Part shown: in pieces, positions 1 to 8,636 of the stretch
Layout of the letters: each line of letters opens with the position of its first letter
How positions within the stretch are numbered: position 1 is the first letter of the stretch
Assembly: GCF_017313105.1 (NCBI RefSeq)
Contig: NZ_JAFLND010000001.1
Location: 1,116,001-1,180,000 of the forward strand
Length of the DNA: 64,000 nucleotides
From: [Muricauda] lutisoli (nom. illeg.)
GTDB lineage: Bacteria > Bacteroidota > Bacteroidia > Flavobacteriales > Flavobacteriaceae
Direction of reading: 5' to 3'
Notes under the pieces: generated by a model
What the model was told of the DNA's origin: nothing
The model's database searches: none
What the model saw: only the letters and a program-made list of their open reading frames with translations
Position numbers and translations under genes: made by a program

Positions 1-293
1 ATCCATTTTTTAAATAATTCCAAATAAGTCTGACTTTCCTTTGGCAAAAAATATGAGCCGACCAATAATCCAAGGATCAGTACTGGGACAATTGTTGTTT
101 TTGGTGTTTTTGTTTTTCGGATGAGCAGGAAATAAACCAATGGAACTGTAAACAATAGATCAATGGTAATGGACAGGTCCAATATATCGTTCCCGACCAT
201 CTGGGAGGATTGCGTAATAAATATTAGAATTGCCAACAAACCAATTGGAATTCCCAAATTGATAATATTTCGGGTTAATTGTGCACTTTTCAT
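1..293 (-). CDS. Membrane protein, C-terminus cut off by window start
   Basis: An open frame runs from an ATG at 293 to the left edge without a stop, giving at least 97 residues. It begins MKSAQLTRNIINLGIPIGLL and has three apparent hydrophobic segments (about residues 10-27, 38-55 and 66-80). A short basic stretch, RKTKTPKTT, separates the second and third. This pattern fits an inner-membrane protein. I do not recognise a family and the C-terminal part lies outside the window. It is transcribed away from the gene at 498. Confidence 0.6.
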   Translation of the reverse strand, partial: MKSAQLTRNIINLGIPIGLLAILIFITQSSQMVGNDILDLSITIDLLFTVPLVYFLLIRKTKTPKTTIVPVLILGLLVGSYFLPKESQTYLELFKKW

Positions 294-497
294 AATGGTT
301 AAGTTCAATAATCTTTAATGGTGCCATTGGAGCTTTGTTCTCATTTTGACAGACGAATCACGTTGCTTTCAAAGGCTGGATATATTGCGACACTAAGGTA
401 ATTAAATAAAAAGGTTGTTCATAACATCGTTGACAACTATTGCGATATTTAAAAGTGTGCGATTCATCATTCTGTAATTTTATTAAAAATCACAACC
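294..497. other. Intergenic region between divergent genes
   Basis: About 200 bp separate the truncated membrane protein (minus) from the small protein at 498 (plus). I see no further open frame, no clear TAnnTTTG promoter element and no strong hairpin. It presumably holds the promoters of both genes. Confidence 0.4.
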
Positions 498-911
498 ATG
501 GATTCACAATCCGACCGTCGATTGGACATTCGTCCAAGCATTCCCGAGTCACATTTTAACAGCCAAATGGGGTTTGACGAGCATTTTCAGAACAAGACCC
601 TTCGCCCAGTCATCAAACTTCAAAACTATTTGTTGGTAGAGGCTTTCAAGAATTATGCGAACAAGCATAAAGGTGTTTTTTACGAGCTCTCTTTGGAGAA
701 AAAACTCCACTACATTGAGCGGGCCATCCAAAAGGATATCAAATTCAGGAACTCCCTAAAGGGAATGATCATTGGGCAATTTACCGTTGAAGAATACCAA
801 AATTATATCACCAATTCTTCTGCCCTGAACAAAAGAATGATGAATATGGTGGTGGAACGCCTTAAAGATCAGATCCAACTGTTGGAAGAAGAAGCCTTAT
901 TCCAAAATTGA
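498..911 (+). CDS. Small conserved flavobacterial protein of unknown function
   Basis: 137 residues, soluble and rich in charged residues, with no signal peptide or membrane segment. The central block (about residues 33-125) holds the runs KTLRPVIKLQN, FRNSLKGMIIGQFT and SALNKRMMNMV. I recall these from a conserved Flavobacteriaceae family sometimes labelled glyoxalase in databases, but I see no glyoxalase metal-binding pattern and would not transfer that name. The ATG at 498 is the only sensible start. Its last 15 bases overlap the end of the convergent DUF2461 gene. Confidence 0.7.
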   Translation: MDSQSDRRLDIRPSIPESHFNSQMGFDEHFQNKTLRPVIKLQNYLLVEAFKNYANKHKGVFYELSLEKKLHYIERAIQKDIKFRNSLKGMIIGQFTVEEYQNYITNSSALNKRMMNMVVERLKDQIQLLEEEALFQN

Positions 912-1580
912 TTCCCCGTTTAAGTTGGTGGTAAGGATATCGCTCATTAAGTCAAAATACGGGCGTATGGCCCTGTACGACTTATCCACCTCGTCCAAAA
1001 AGGAAGATGAGAGCACTTCATCGTCAGAAAGTTGACGCATGAAAACAAACTGCTTTTTTCGAATGAGGTCAATATCCGGATGTTCCTTGTCAAAACCTTT
1101 CGGGGCCGTTTTTACCTCTTCTCCCTGTAATTCTCCCCAAACGGATTTCAGTTCTTTTTGGTTAATGACCTCCCGAAATTCATCGGCATCCATTTCCAGT
1201 TCCTTTCGTATTCTGAAAAGATCTTCTTTGTTCGGCGCCCAGAATCCAGCCCCTAAAAAAGATTCCCCTGGTTTAATATGAACATAGTAACCACCTCTTA
1301 AATGTGCCCCTAAACGGGAAAAGAATCCGGCAAAATGGGTTTTGTACGGTGTTTTGTCCTTAGAAAAGCGCACATCCCTGTAAATACGGAACAGCTTCAT
1401 TTTTTCAATATCATCATGATGGCTTAAATTGACCTTTGCCGCTTCAAGAAAATTCTTTACTTCGGATTGATGTTTTTTAAAAATAGGCTTCTGTTCTTCG
1501 AACCACTCCCTATTGTTATTGTTTTTAAGTTTGGTCAAAAAATCAAAAACCTCCTTTGATATCGTAACATTAGACGCCAT
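897..1580 (-). CDS. DUF2461 (TIGR02453) family protein
   Basis: 227 residues, the usual length for DUF2461. Recognisable family blocks are the N-terminal FLTKLKNNNNREWFEEQKP (about residues 14-32), the central LFRIYRDVRFSKDKTPYKTH (63-82) and GGYYVHIKPGESFLGAGFWAP (96-116). The biochemical role of the family is unknown. It is predicted to be cytoplasmic. The gene is divergent from cysE with a 92 bp gap and its 3' end overlaps the convergent gene at 498 by 15 bp. Confidence 0.88.
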   Translation of the reverse strand: MASNVTISKEVFDFLTKLKNNNNREWFEEQKPIFKKHQSEVKNFLEAAKVNLSHHDDIEKMKLFRIYRDVRFSKDKTPYKTHFAGFFSRLGAHLRGGYYVHIKPGESFLGAGFWAPNKEDLFRIRKELEMDADEFREVINQKELKSVWGELQGEEVKTAPKGFDKEHPDIDLIRKKQFVFMRQLSDDEVLSSSFLDEVDKSYRAIRPYFDLMSDILTTNLNGESILE

Positions 1581-1642
1581 ATATCGATAATATGTTATTT
1601 TTAAATTAAAGTTACCCTTTTATACTGGCGTATGGTAAGGAT

Positions 1643-1661
1643 TTGTCTAATTTTAAGACAA
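1643..1661. promoter_or_regulatory. Inverted repeat upstream of cysE
   Basis: TTGTCT and AGACAA form 6 bp arms separated by 7 bp, ending 11 bp before the cysE start codon. It sits where an operator controlling cysE-cysM could lie. No regulator is identified in the window and a chance origin is possible. Confidence 0.3.
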
Positions 1662-1672
1662 TATAGTGTAGT

Positions 1673-2464
1673 ATGGACAAGGAAAAAATTATCGCCGAAC
1701 TCAACAGACACAAAAAACTGCCTTATCTCGATTACAGGTTAAAGCAGGAAACAGAGGATTTCACTGACACTCTTTTTTATACTTTATTTGATGCCAATAC
1801 CCCTGTGGCCATTAACTTAGAGTTGTTGGAGAAGAAATTCAATAAGCTTATGGATATGGCTTGTTGGGATTTGGAAAAACCAAATGAGGAACTGTGGGGC
1901 AATTACATATCACATTTGCCACAAATCTTGGAAAATCTAAATCTAGATGCCGAAGCCATTCTAAATTGTGATCCAGCATCATTGTCCATTCAAGAAATTT
2001 ATATGGCATACCCCGGTTTTTATGCTATCGCCATATATCGTTTAGCACATGAGCTTTATAAAGAGGATGTACCTCTTATACCAAGAATGATGACGGAATA
2101 CGCTCATAGGCAAACAGGAGTGGATATAAACCCAGGGGCCAAAATCGGAAAGTCCTTTTTTATAGATCACGCTACAGGTGTGGTCATTGGAGAAACAGCC
2201 GTAATACATGATAATGTGAAAATTTATCAAGGTGTCACTTTGGGAGCACTTTATGTAGCAAAGAATTTAGAGAAAACGAAACGTCATCCCACCATAGAGA
2301 ACAATGTAACCATATATGCCAATGCTACAATTTTGGGTGGTGATACCGTGGTAGGAAGAAATTCAATTATAGGTGGTAATGCTTGGATTACTTCGTCTGT
2401 TCCACCTAACTCCAAAGTTTATCATACACCGGAAATTAAAATAAAGACTACCCCAAATGTCTAA
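1673..2464 (+). CDS. cysE: Serine O-acetyltransferase
   Basis: Makes O-acetylserine from L-serine and acetyl-CoA, the first committed step of cysteine synthesis, in the cytoplasm. The 263-residue protein has the N-terminal helical SATase domain (to about 135), then a left-handed beta-helix with H145 (in AHRQTGVDI) and H166 in the hallmark DHATGVVIGETA (165-176). The C-terminus, IKIKTTPNV, ends in a hydrophobic residue, as expected for a tail that docks into O-acetylserine sulfhydrylase. Its last 8 bases overlap the start of cysM, so the two are co-transcribed and probably translationally coupled. The overlap supplies both steps of the pathway together. Confidence 0.95.
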   Translation: MDKEKIIAELNRHKKLPYLDYRLKQETEDFTDTLFYTLFDANTPVAINLELLEKKFNKLMDMACWDLEKPNEELWGNYISHLPQILENLNLDAEAILNCDPASLSIQEIYMAYPGFYAIAIYRLAHELYKEDVPLIPRMMTEYAHRQTGVDINPGAKIGKSFFIDHATGVVIGETAVIHDNVKIYQGVTLGALYVAKNLEKTKRHPTIENNVTIYANATILGGDTVVGRNSIIGGNAWITSSVPPNSKVYHTPEIKIKTTPNV

Positions 2465-3341
2465 CAGCATACTAGATCTTATTGGAAACACACCTTTGGT
2501 GGAATCCAAAGTATTGAATACCAATCCCAATGTAAAAATCCTGTTTAAACTTGAAGGGAACAACCCCGGAGGCAGTGTAAAGGACAGACCTGCTTATAAT
2601 ATGATTAAAAGCGGACTGGAACGCGGTGACTTTACCAAGGAATCCAAATTGATAGAAGCCACTAGTGGAAACACGGGCATAGGATTAGCTATGATCGCCG
2701 GTCTTTTTGGGCTTGATATTGAATTGGTAATGCCAGAGAATTCTACCAAAGAACGCGTTCAGACCATGCGTGCCTATGGAGCCAAGGTTACCTTAACACC
2801 AGCTGATGTAGGTATTGAAGGAGCTCGGGATTATGCAGAGGCCAAGGTCAAGAATGAAGGTTTTAAAATGCTGAATCAATTTTCCAATAATGATAATTGG
2901 AAGGCACATTACAAAACCACGGGTCCAGAGATTTGGAGAGATACAGAAGGTGCAATCACCCATTTTGTGTCCAGCATGGGAACAACAGGTACTATTATGG
3001 GTACATCCACTTATTTAAAGGAACAAAACCCAAATGTTCAAATTGTTGGTGTTCAACCCACCGATAATTCCAAAATCCCTGGAATCCGTAAATGGCCAAA
3101 AGAATACCTTCCTAAAATTTTTAATCCGGAAAAAGTGGATACCGTAATGGAGGTCAGTGAAAAAGATGCCGTAGAAATGGCAAAAAGATTGGCGAAAGAA
3201 GAAGGTATATTTGCTGGAATGAGCAGCGGAGGAGCTGCAACTGTAGCATTACGACTTGCCGAAAAATTGGAAAGCGGCACCATAGTTTCCATAGTTTGTG
3301 ATCGTGGCGATCGTTATTTATCCTCTGATTTATTCGATTAA
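2457..3341 (+). CDS. cysM: Cysteine synthase (O-acetylserine sulfhydrylase)
   Basis: PLP enzyme that converts O-acetylserine and sulfide (or thiosulfate) to cysteine. The 294-residue length and the sequence fit the CysM (B-type) subgroup. The PLP lysine is K42 in PGGSVKDRPA, the phosphate/carboxylate loop is SGNTG at 70-74, and the C-terminal SSGGAATVA loop near 257 is present. It overlaps cysE by 8 bp in a different frame, so it depends on the cysE promoter. The exact A/B isozyme assignment is inferred from length and motif flavour. Confidence 0.94.
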   Translation: MSNSILDLIGNTPLVESKVLNTNPNVKILFKLEGNNPGGSVKDRPAYNMIKSGLERGDFTKESKLIEATSGNTGIGLAMIAGLFGLDIELVMPENSTKERVQTMRAYGAKVTLTPADVGIEGARDYAEAKVKNEGFKMLNQFSNNDNWKAHYKTTGPEIWRDTEGAITHFVSSMGTTGTIMGTSTYLKEQNPNVQIVGVQPTDNSKIPGIRKWPKEYLPKIFNPEKVDTVMEVSEKDAVEMAKRLAKEEGIFAGMSSGGAATVALRLAEKLESGTIVSIVCDRGDRYLSSDLFD

Positions 3342-3352
3342 TCAAGATTTTA

Positions 3353-3390
3353 TTTCGTGTCGGTTTTTTAGGGTTTCATGTCGGATTTTT
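3353..3390. repeat. Tandem direct repeat, 21 bp period
   Basis: Two copies of a 17 bp word, consensus TTTCRTGTCGGWTTTTT, lie at 3353-3369 and 3374-3390. They match at 15 of 17 positions and repeat every 21 bp, which is two helical turns. They lie between cysM and the membrane-protein gene at 3492, about 100 bp before its start. A same-face tandem repeat of this kind is typical of response-regulator binding sites. No function is shown. Confidence 0.45.
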
Positions 3391-3491
3391 CGCATTATCC
3401 AACATAGTTCGCAGGTCATCGATTTCTTTAAAATAGTGCTTTAAAAAGCTCGTTCTTTATATCAAATATTAGTCCCAAATCTAAATTTGAC

Positions 3492-3974
3492 ATGAATAAC
3501 ATTTCTAAAATCATCACCTGGAAAAGAAACATATTGGCTAGTGCATTAGTTTTGCTAACCCTTGCTGTACTGAGCTTTTATGGTGTTTATACCAATCAAT
3601 TTTACTTTTTAAAAGCAGACAACTATATTTTTCCGTTACTTACTTCAGTTCATTTTATCTACATGTATGTTATTTGGTTCAAGATTTCCGAGGATGAACT
3701 TCCAGACCCAAAAATGCGAAATATAGAGTATATCCTTTATGTTATTATGATTGTTTATCTCTTTAAAATTTACGACAGTGCTGTTGTATTGAATTCCATA
3801 AATGTCTTTGATGAACATGTAATACCGGCTACCTTTAAACCAATAGCTACCCTTTCGTTGGTCCTTTACAGTATATTGCCAATTCTGACGCTTTACACTT
3901 TTTGGCTGAGAAAGCGATATATTGGCATCTACAATTTTGAAAACTACAACGACAATCTAAATATTTGGCAATAG
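3492..3974 (+). CDS. Four-helix membrane protein of unknown function
   Basis: 160 residues with four clear hydrophobic segments at about 13-33, 43-62, 76-98 and 113-135, and short polar loops. No enzymatic motif is visible and I do not recognise the family. The ATG at 3492 follows a 150 bp gap after cysM that holds a tandem repeat, so it probably has its own promoter. It converges with the AAA ATPase gene, with one base between the stop codons. Confidence 0.7.
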   Translation: MNNISKIITWKRNILASALVLLTLAVLSFYGVYTNQFYFLKADNYIFPLLTSVHFIYMYVIWFKISEDELPDPKMRNIEYILYVIMIVYLFKIYDSAVVLNSINVFDEHVIPATFKPIATLSLVLYSILPILTLYTFWLRKRYIGIYNFENYNDNLNIWQ

Positions 3975-3975
3975 T

Positions 3976-5445
3976 TTATAGTCCTCGGATGTAACTTCCG
4001 TAGAGGTCCTTGAACTGATAACCCTGCTGAAAACGATGCTTGCTCAGTTTTTTGTGGGCAACCAATCCCCAAAGCAATAGCTCTTTCAAGAAATAGGCGT
4101 CTTCTTCCGATACTTCTGGTTGATATTCTTTTATGAGGTTATTGAGTGGGCCGATAGAATCCAGTTTGGATTTGTAATCCGCTTCTTTTTCATCGTCCAA
4201 AAGGTCAAAGCCTTCTCCATCAAAAAACCAACTGATCAGTTCATCATATTCATTTTCTTCTTCCTTTCGTTGGAGTTTATCGATTTTGGGGAAAAAATTC
4301 GGGAACAGGGATTTTGCAGCATCTTCTATCAAATTCTCCGCTACGGAACCTGCTCCTTCTTGCTCTCCTTCATATACCAACTCAATTTTTCCCGTGATGG
4401 ATGGCACAACTCCCATAAAGTCGCTTAAACGAACGGCGGTCTTTTTATCACCAGCTACTATGGCTCTGCGTTCGGCAGTACTCAATAAATTTTCAAAAGC
4501 CGTAATGCTCATACGTGCACTTACACCGCTTTTAGCATCCACATATTCACTGTTTCTAGCCTCAAAACTGATTTGTTCCAACAGGTCCATCGCAATTTCA
4601 GGCACATATACAAAATCAGATTGACGTTTATCGAGTTGCGCTTCTTGTTTGGTAATTTTCTTGGCTATCTCGATACTCTCAGGGTAGTGGGTCAAAATTT
4701 GTGAACCGATCCTGTCTTTCAACGGTGTTACGATACTTCCCCTATTGGTGTAATCTTCAGGGTTCGCGGTAAACACAAACTGAATATCCAAATGCAAACG
4801 AAGTTTAAAACCTCGAATCTGTATATCACCTTCTTGCAGTATGTTAAACAGAGCCACTTGAATTCTTGCTTGAAGATCAGGGAGCTCATTGATCACAAAA
4901 ATGCAACGGTTGGCCCTTGGAATCATTCCAAAATGGATAACACGATCATCTGCGTAGGATAATTTAAGATTGGCCGCTTTGATCGGGTCTACATCGCCTA
5001 TCAAATCCGCTACCGTAACATCGGGCGTAGCCAACTTTTCATAAAAACGCTCGCTTCTATGTACCCAACTTATGGGAGTATCATCTCCCTTTTCCTTAAT
5101 GAGTTCCATAGCATATCGAGATATCGGGTCCAATGGGTCATCATGGATTTCAGAGCCTTCCACAATAGGCATCCATTCATCCAGCAGCTGCACCATTAAA
5201 CGGGCCAAGCGTGTTTTTGCCTGTCCTCGCAAACCCAATAAATTAATATTATGACGGGATAAGATAGCTCTTTCCAACTCTGGTATCACGGAGTTCTCGT
5301 ACCCCCAAACACCTTCGAACACCTGCTCTCCCTTGGATATTTTCTCCAAAAGGTTTTCCCTGAGTTCGTCTTTAATGCTCTTACTTGTATAACCAGCTGA
5401 TTTAAGCTCACCTAGTGTTTTAATGTTGGTGTGGTCCAATTTCAT
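3976..5445 (-). CDS. MoxR-like AAA+ ATPase (magnesium chelatase-like)
   Basis: 489 residues. An AAA+ core holds Walker A GLRGQAKT at 71-78, a Walker B-like FVINELPD at 183-190 and sensor-1 asparagine N228 in FTANPED. The usual Walker B aspartate is N186 here, with E187 kept; I recall the same N-E pair in related magnesium-chelatase-like proteins, so it looks like a family trait. The C-terminal third is helical and acidic. It lies 8 bp downstream of a vWA gene. MoxR ATPases typically act with vWA partners as chaperones or metal-insertion machines, but the client here is unknown. A true Mg-chelatase role is unlikely because no other bacteriochlorophyll gene is visible. Confidence 0.85.
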   Translation of the reverse strand: MKLDHTNIKTLGELKSAGYTSKSIKDELRENLLEKISKGEQVFEGVWGYENSVIPELERAILSRHNINLLGLRGQAKTRLARLMVQLLDEWMPIVEGSEIHDDPLDPISRYAMELIKEKGDDTPISWVHRSERFYEKLATPDVTVADLIGDVDPIKAANLKLSYADDRVIHFGMIPRANRCIFVINELPDLQARIQVALFNILQEGDIQIRGFKLRLHLDIQFVFTANPEDYTNRGSIVTPLKDRIGSQILTHYPESIEIAKKITKQEAQLDKRQSDFVYVPEIAMDLLEQISFEARNSEYVDAKSGVSARMSITAFENLLSTAERRAIVAGDKKTAVRLSDFMGVVPSITGKIELVYEGEQEGAGSVAENLIEDAAKSLFPNFFPKIDKLQRKEEENEYDELISWFFDGEGFDLLDDEKEADYKSKLDSIGPLNNLIKEYQPEVSEEDAYFLKELLLWGLVAHKKLSKHRFQQGYQFKDLYGSYIRGL

Positions 5446-5453
5446 ATGTTGTG

Positions 5454-6617
5454 TTATCCTTTTATTCTTCTTTTTCTGTTTTGTTCATAGTCTTCGAAAA
5501 TCATTTCACCCAAACCTTTAAGTCCTGTGTAAAAGGCTTTCCCTTTGTTTGCTTTGGTAAATTCACGTACAAATTGCATCAGATATGGGTCTTCTGCAAT
5601 CATAAAGGTGGTTATGGGAATATGAAGTTTTCTGGCCTGTTGGGCCATGGCGTAGCATTTTTCAACGATATATTCATCCAATCCTACACTGTTCTTGTAA
5701 TAATCTCCATTCGGAAGCCTTAAGCACGATGGCTTTCCGTCCGTGATCATAAAAATCTGCTTGTTGGTGTTCCGCTTTCTACGCAGCATGTCCATTGCGA
5801 GCTGTAATCCTGCTACTGTATTGGTATGGTATGGCCCTACTTTTAAATAAGGCAGGTCTTTGATGGGAATGGGCCAGGCATCGTTTCCGAACACCAAAAT
5901 ATCCAAGGTATCCTTTGGATAACGGGTCGTAATCAACTCAGCGAGTGCCATCGCCACTTTTTTGGCAGGTGTAATTCTGTCCTCGCCATACAAGATCATA
6001 CTGTGGCTGATATCGATCATCAATACGGTGCTCATCTGGGCCTTGTACTGTGTATCTTCCACCACCAAATCCTCTTCACTCAAGGAAAAGTTATCCAACC
6101 CATGGTTCACCTGGGCATTTTTGAGACTTTCCGTCATACTGATATGCTCAAGCGAATCCCCAAAACGGTATTCACGGAACTCACCTGTATGTTCATCGCC
6201 TTTACCGGATTTCCCTGTTTTGTGGTTACCAGAACCACTTCGCTTGATCTTTCCAAAAATTTGGTCCAAGGCTCGTTGGCGGAGTATTCGCTCCAACTTG
6301 GCGGTAACGGAAAGATTTCCGCCTCTACCAGTTTCGTCACCCTCTTCGCCTTCGCCTCCTTGTGGACCATCCATGTCAAATTCCTCGCGGATGTATCCTT
6401 TGGACTTAAGGTCTTCTATAAAATCATCAATGGTGTAATCATCGTCGGTAAGTTCGTATTCCTTGTCCAATTCACGGAGCCAATCCAGAGCTTCCTCCAC
6501 ATCACCCGAAGTGTGGGTAACAAGTTCCTGAAAAATCTCAAAGAGTTTTTCGAACGGAGTTTGGTCCGGCGCCTCGTAATTGGTAAAACGAAACCCTTTT
6601 CTTGTGTTCATAGCCAT
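5454..6617 (-). CDS. vWA domain protein, partner of the MoxR-like ATPase
   Basis: 387 residues. The N-terminal half is polar with an acidic Gly-rich linker (about 84-100) and a basic Gly/Lys linker (about 124-142). The C-terminal half is a von Willebrand A domain with the metal site DISHS at 202-206 and later MIAEDPYL. It lies upstream of the AAA ATPase in the same transcription unit with an 8 bp gap. ATPase plus vWA pairs normally form one functional complex. The protein has no signal peptide, so it is cytoplasmic. ATG at 6617 or the second Met (codon 3) could serve as start. Confidence 0.85.
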   Translation of the reverse strand: MAMNTRKGFRFTNYEAPDQTPFEKLFEIFQELVTHTSGDVEEALDWLRELDKEYELTDDDYTIDDFIEDLKSKGYIREEFDMDGPQGGEGEEGDETGRGGNLSVTAKLERILRQRALDQIFGKIKRSGSGNHKTGKSGKGDEHTGEFREYRFGDSLEHISMTESLKNAQVNHGLDNFSLSEEDLVVEDTQYKAQMSTVLMIDISHSMILYGEDRITPAKKVAMALAELITTRYPKDTLDILVFGNDAWPIPIKDLPYLKVGPYHTNTVAGLQLAMDMLRRKRNTNKQIFMITDGKPSCLRLPNGDYYKNSVGLDEYIVEKCYAMAQQARKLHIPITTFMIAEDPYLMQFVREFTKANKGKAFYTGLKGLGEMIFEDYEQNRKRRIKG

Positions 6618-6648
6618 TACATAAATTTACGGTATTTCGCTGTAAAGG

Positions 6649-6660
6649 CTAAACGTTTAG
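6649..6660. promoter_or_regulatory. 12 bp perfect palindrome between hisIE and the vWA gene
   Basis: CTAAACGTTTAG lies in the 63 bp gap between the end of the his operon and the vWA start, 31 bp before the vWA ATG. On the minus strand it is preceded by TTTTTT. It could be an operator of the vWA-ATPase pair. It lacks a loop and a following T tract, so it is not a convincing terminator. Confidence 0.25.
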
Positions 6661-6680
6661 AAAAAACTTAACGGATTTGT

Positions 6681-7277
6681 TTAATGTCGCTTTTCCAGTA
6701 CTTGGGCAATATCGCTCAATGAATAGCCTTTCGCCTGCAACAAAATCAGGTAGTGAAACAGTAAGTCTGCGCTCTCGTTCAGGAAAAGTTCCTCGTTGTC
6801 GTCTTTGGCTTCTATCACCGTTTCCACAGCTTCCTCCCCTACTTTTTGGGCTATTTTGTTGATGCCCTTTCTAAATAGCGAAGCAACATAACTATCTGGA
6901 TTCTCTTGGTCGTTCTTTCTGGATTGGATGACTCCTTCCAAAGTTGATAGAAAACCATATCCTTGAACATTTTCCTCGGCCCAACAGGTATCAGTTCCTT
7001 TGTGGCAGGTTGGTCCAACAGGGTTAACTTTTACCAAAAGCGTGTCGTTGTCGCAATCTATTTGCATATCCACAAGGTTCAAAAAGTTACCGCTTTCCTC
7101 GCCTTTTGTCCATAAACGTTGTTTGGTACGGCTAAAAAAGGTGACTTTTTGGGTTTTCTTGGTTTTTTCGAACGCTTCTTGGTTCATATAACCCAACATC
7201 AACACATTTTTGGTGCTTGCATCTTGAACTATGGCCGGCACAAGACCGTCCGGATTTTTATTGAAGTCTATTTGCAT
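6681..7277 (-). CDS. hisIE: Bifunctional phosphoribosyl-AMP cyclohydrolase / phosphoribosyl-ATP pyrophosphatase
   Basis: Performs the second and third steps of histidine synthesis. In the 198-residue protein, the N-terminal HisI domain (about 1-105) has GYMNQEAFEKT, GEESGN and the zinc-site cysteines in PTCHKGTDTCW. The C-terminal HisE domain (about 112-198) is MazG-like with KVGEEAVETVIEAK and ESADLLFHYL. The length matches HisIE fusions. It is the last gene of the operon, 73 bp after hisF. That gap holds a repeat-like element, so it is less tightly coupled than the other his genes. Confidence 0.96.
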   Translation of the reverse strand: MQIDFNKNPDGLVPAIVQDASTKNVLMLGYMNQEAFEKTKKTQKVTFFSRTKQRLWTKGEESGNFLNLVDMQIDCDNDTLLVKVNPVGPTCHKGTDTCWAEENVQGYGFLSTLEGVIQSRKNDQENPDSYVASLFRKGINKIAQKVGEEAVETVIEAKDDNEELFLNESADLLFHYLILLQAKGYSLSDIAQVLEKRH

Positions 7278-7302
7278 TGTAAATCTTTCTTAAGCTGTCA
7301 AA

Positions 7303-7345
7303 TCGAGATGTCATCCTGAGTGCAGACTAAGGAGCATCGAGATGT
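7303..7345. repeat. Possible dispersed intergenic repeat element
   Basis: A core TGTCATCCTGAGTGCAGACT is flanked by two copies of TCGAGATGT at 7303-7311 and 7337-7345. The core closely resembles TGTCATCCTGAG-type words that I recall being dispersed between genes in Bacteroidota. Only one copy occurs in this window, so a genome search is needed. It separates hisF from hisIE. Confidence 0.4.
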
Positions 7346-7350
7346 GAATT

Positions 7351-8106
7351 TTATATTCGCACAGGGATTCCTTCTTCCTTTAATTCTTTTTTGAGTGTAT
7401 TGATTTCAATTTCCTTAAAATGAAAAACACTGGCAGCCAAAGCCGCATCAGCCTTTCCATCCTTAAAAGTATCGGTAAAGTGTGCTATGGTCCCCGCTCC
7501 ACCTGATGCGATTACGGGAATGTTTACCAAGTCCGACAATTCCGCCAGAGCTTTGTTGGCAAAACCATTTTTGGTACCATCGTGGTCCATGGAAGTAAAT
7601 AAAATTTCTCCCGCTCCCCGTTCTTCCACTTCTTTGGCCCAATCAAAAAGATCTAGTTCTGTGGGGACCTTTCCTCCTACCAAATGGACTTTCCATTGTC
7701 CGTTAACCTGTTTGGCATCAATGGCCACAACGATACATTGCGAACCAAATTTGGCCACCAATTCATTAATAAGGTCGGGTCTTTTTACTGCTGAAGAGTT
7801 GATGGAAACTTTATCTGCCCCGTTTTTCAGGAGAATATCTACATCTTCCACAGATGAAATTCCTCCTCCCACCGTAAAGGGTATATTGATGCTCTCTGCT
7901 ACGTGATAGACCAGTTCGGCCAAGGTCTTTCTCTTTTCCTCGGTTGCTGAAATATCCAAGAACACCAATTCATCCGCACCTTCTTTGGCATAAATGGATG
8001 CCAGTTCCACCGGGTCTCCCGCATCACGTAGATTCACAAAGTTAATTCCTTTTACAGTCCGTCCGTTTTTAATGTCGAGACAGGGTATGATTCTTTTTGT
8101 AAGCAT
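7351..8106 (-). CDS. hisF: Imidazole glycerol phosphate synthase, cyclase subunit
   Basis: With HisH it makes imidazole glycerol phosphate and AICAR from PRFAR. It is a TIM barrel of 251 residues. Catalytic aspartates are D11 in [12 protein letters not shown] and the Asp in AIDAKQVNG; later come [11 protein letters not shown] and the C-terminal phosphate loop VIASGGAG. Its ATG overlaps the stop of the DinB-like gene by one base (TAATG), which implies translational coupling. Confidence 0.97.
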   Translation of the reverse strand: MLTKRIIPCLDIKNGRTVKGINFVNLRDAGDPVELASIYAKEGADELVFLDISATEEKRKTLAELVYHVAESINIPFTVGGGISSVEDVDILLKNGADKVSINSSAVKRPDLINELVAKFGSQCIVVAIDAKQVNGQWKVHLVGGKVPTELDLFDWAKEVEERGAGEILFTSMDHDGTKNGFANKALAELSDLVNIPVIASGGAGTIAHFTDTFKDGKADAALAASVFHFKEIEINTLKKELKEEGIPVRI

Positions 8107-8636
8107 TAGTTTTTAGTTTCATTCTTGACGTTAAGATCTACGTCTCCATAAAACCCAAGGTCCTTGTTCTTTAAAATTTTGGTCCAAAGTGCTATTTGAC
8201 CTGTGTGATAGGATAAATGCTCCGTAACATGAACAATGTTACCGACACCGGAAAAGTTGAAGCCCTGAACATTTCTTTTACGTAAAAGTTCTTTGAGCGG
8301 AGCATCATAAAATGCCCTTTTGGCATCGGATATGGTGTCCTCGAGTTTTTTTATGAGTTCTTCCTTGGTGTAGCCGGATTCAGTTGAAAATTCTTCATCC
8401 CGTTTACGTTCATCTTCCGAATTTTGGATGGATGCAATTCCGTATTGGGTAATGTTTCCACATAAATGAAGAATGAGGTTGGCAATGCTATTGCTCGATT
8501 CGTTAGGTTTCTCCCAAACCTGCTCCTCCGATAACTGCTCCAAACAAATTTTAATCATGCGCAGGCTTTCATTCATGCGGTATCCCGCATTCCATACCAA
8601 TTCTTCCTGAAGTTCTTTTTCCTTATCCATTTTCAA
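8106..8636 (-). CDS. DinB-like (DUF1572-type) four-helix protein inside the his operon
   Basis: 176 residues, helical, with the DinB-like pattern of spaced histidines: LILHLCGNI near residues 59-67 and [16 protein letters not shown] near 135-150. DinB-fold proteins bind a metal with three His and some are thiol-dependent transferases. The substrate here is unknown. It overlaps hisA by 14 bp and hisF by 1 bp, so it is fully embedded in the his operon. It has no known role in histidine synthesis. Confidence 0.82.
   Translation of the reverse strand: MKMDKEKELQEELVWNAGYRMNESLRMIKICLEQLSEEQVWEKPNESSNSIANLILHLCGNITQYGIASIQNSEDERKRDEEFSTESGYTKEELIKKLEDTISDAKRAFYDAPLKELLRKRNVQGFNFSGVGNIVHVTEHLSYHTGQIALWTKILKNKDLGFYGDVDLNVKNETKN

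Noticed and set aside
498..911. Glyoxalase function for the small protein
   Set aside because: No metal-binding His/Glu pattern or beta-alpha-beta-beta-beta layout is visible.
3976..6617. Magnesium chelatase for bacteriochlorophyll synthesis
   Set aside because: No ChlH/BchH-type subunit or other pigment gene is present; a MoxR-type role is more likely.
6649..6660. CTAAACGTTTAG as the his operon terminator
   Set aside because: No loop and no T tract after it on the minus strand; transcription may continue into the vWA gene.
6003..6671. 222-codon plus-strand open frame opposite the vWA gene
   Set aside because: It lies wholly antisense to a gene with clear motifs and has no recognisable domain; the protein reads like a shadow frame.
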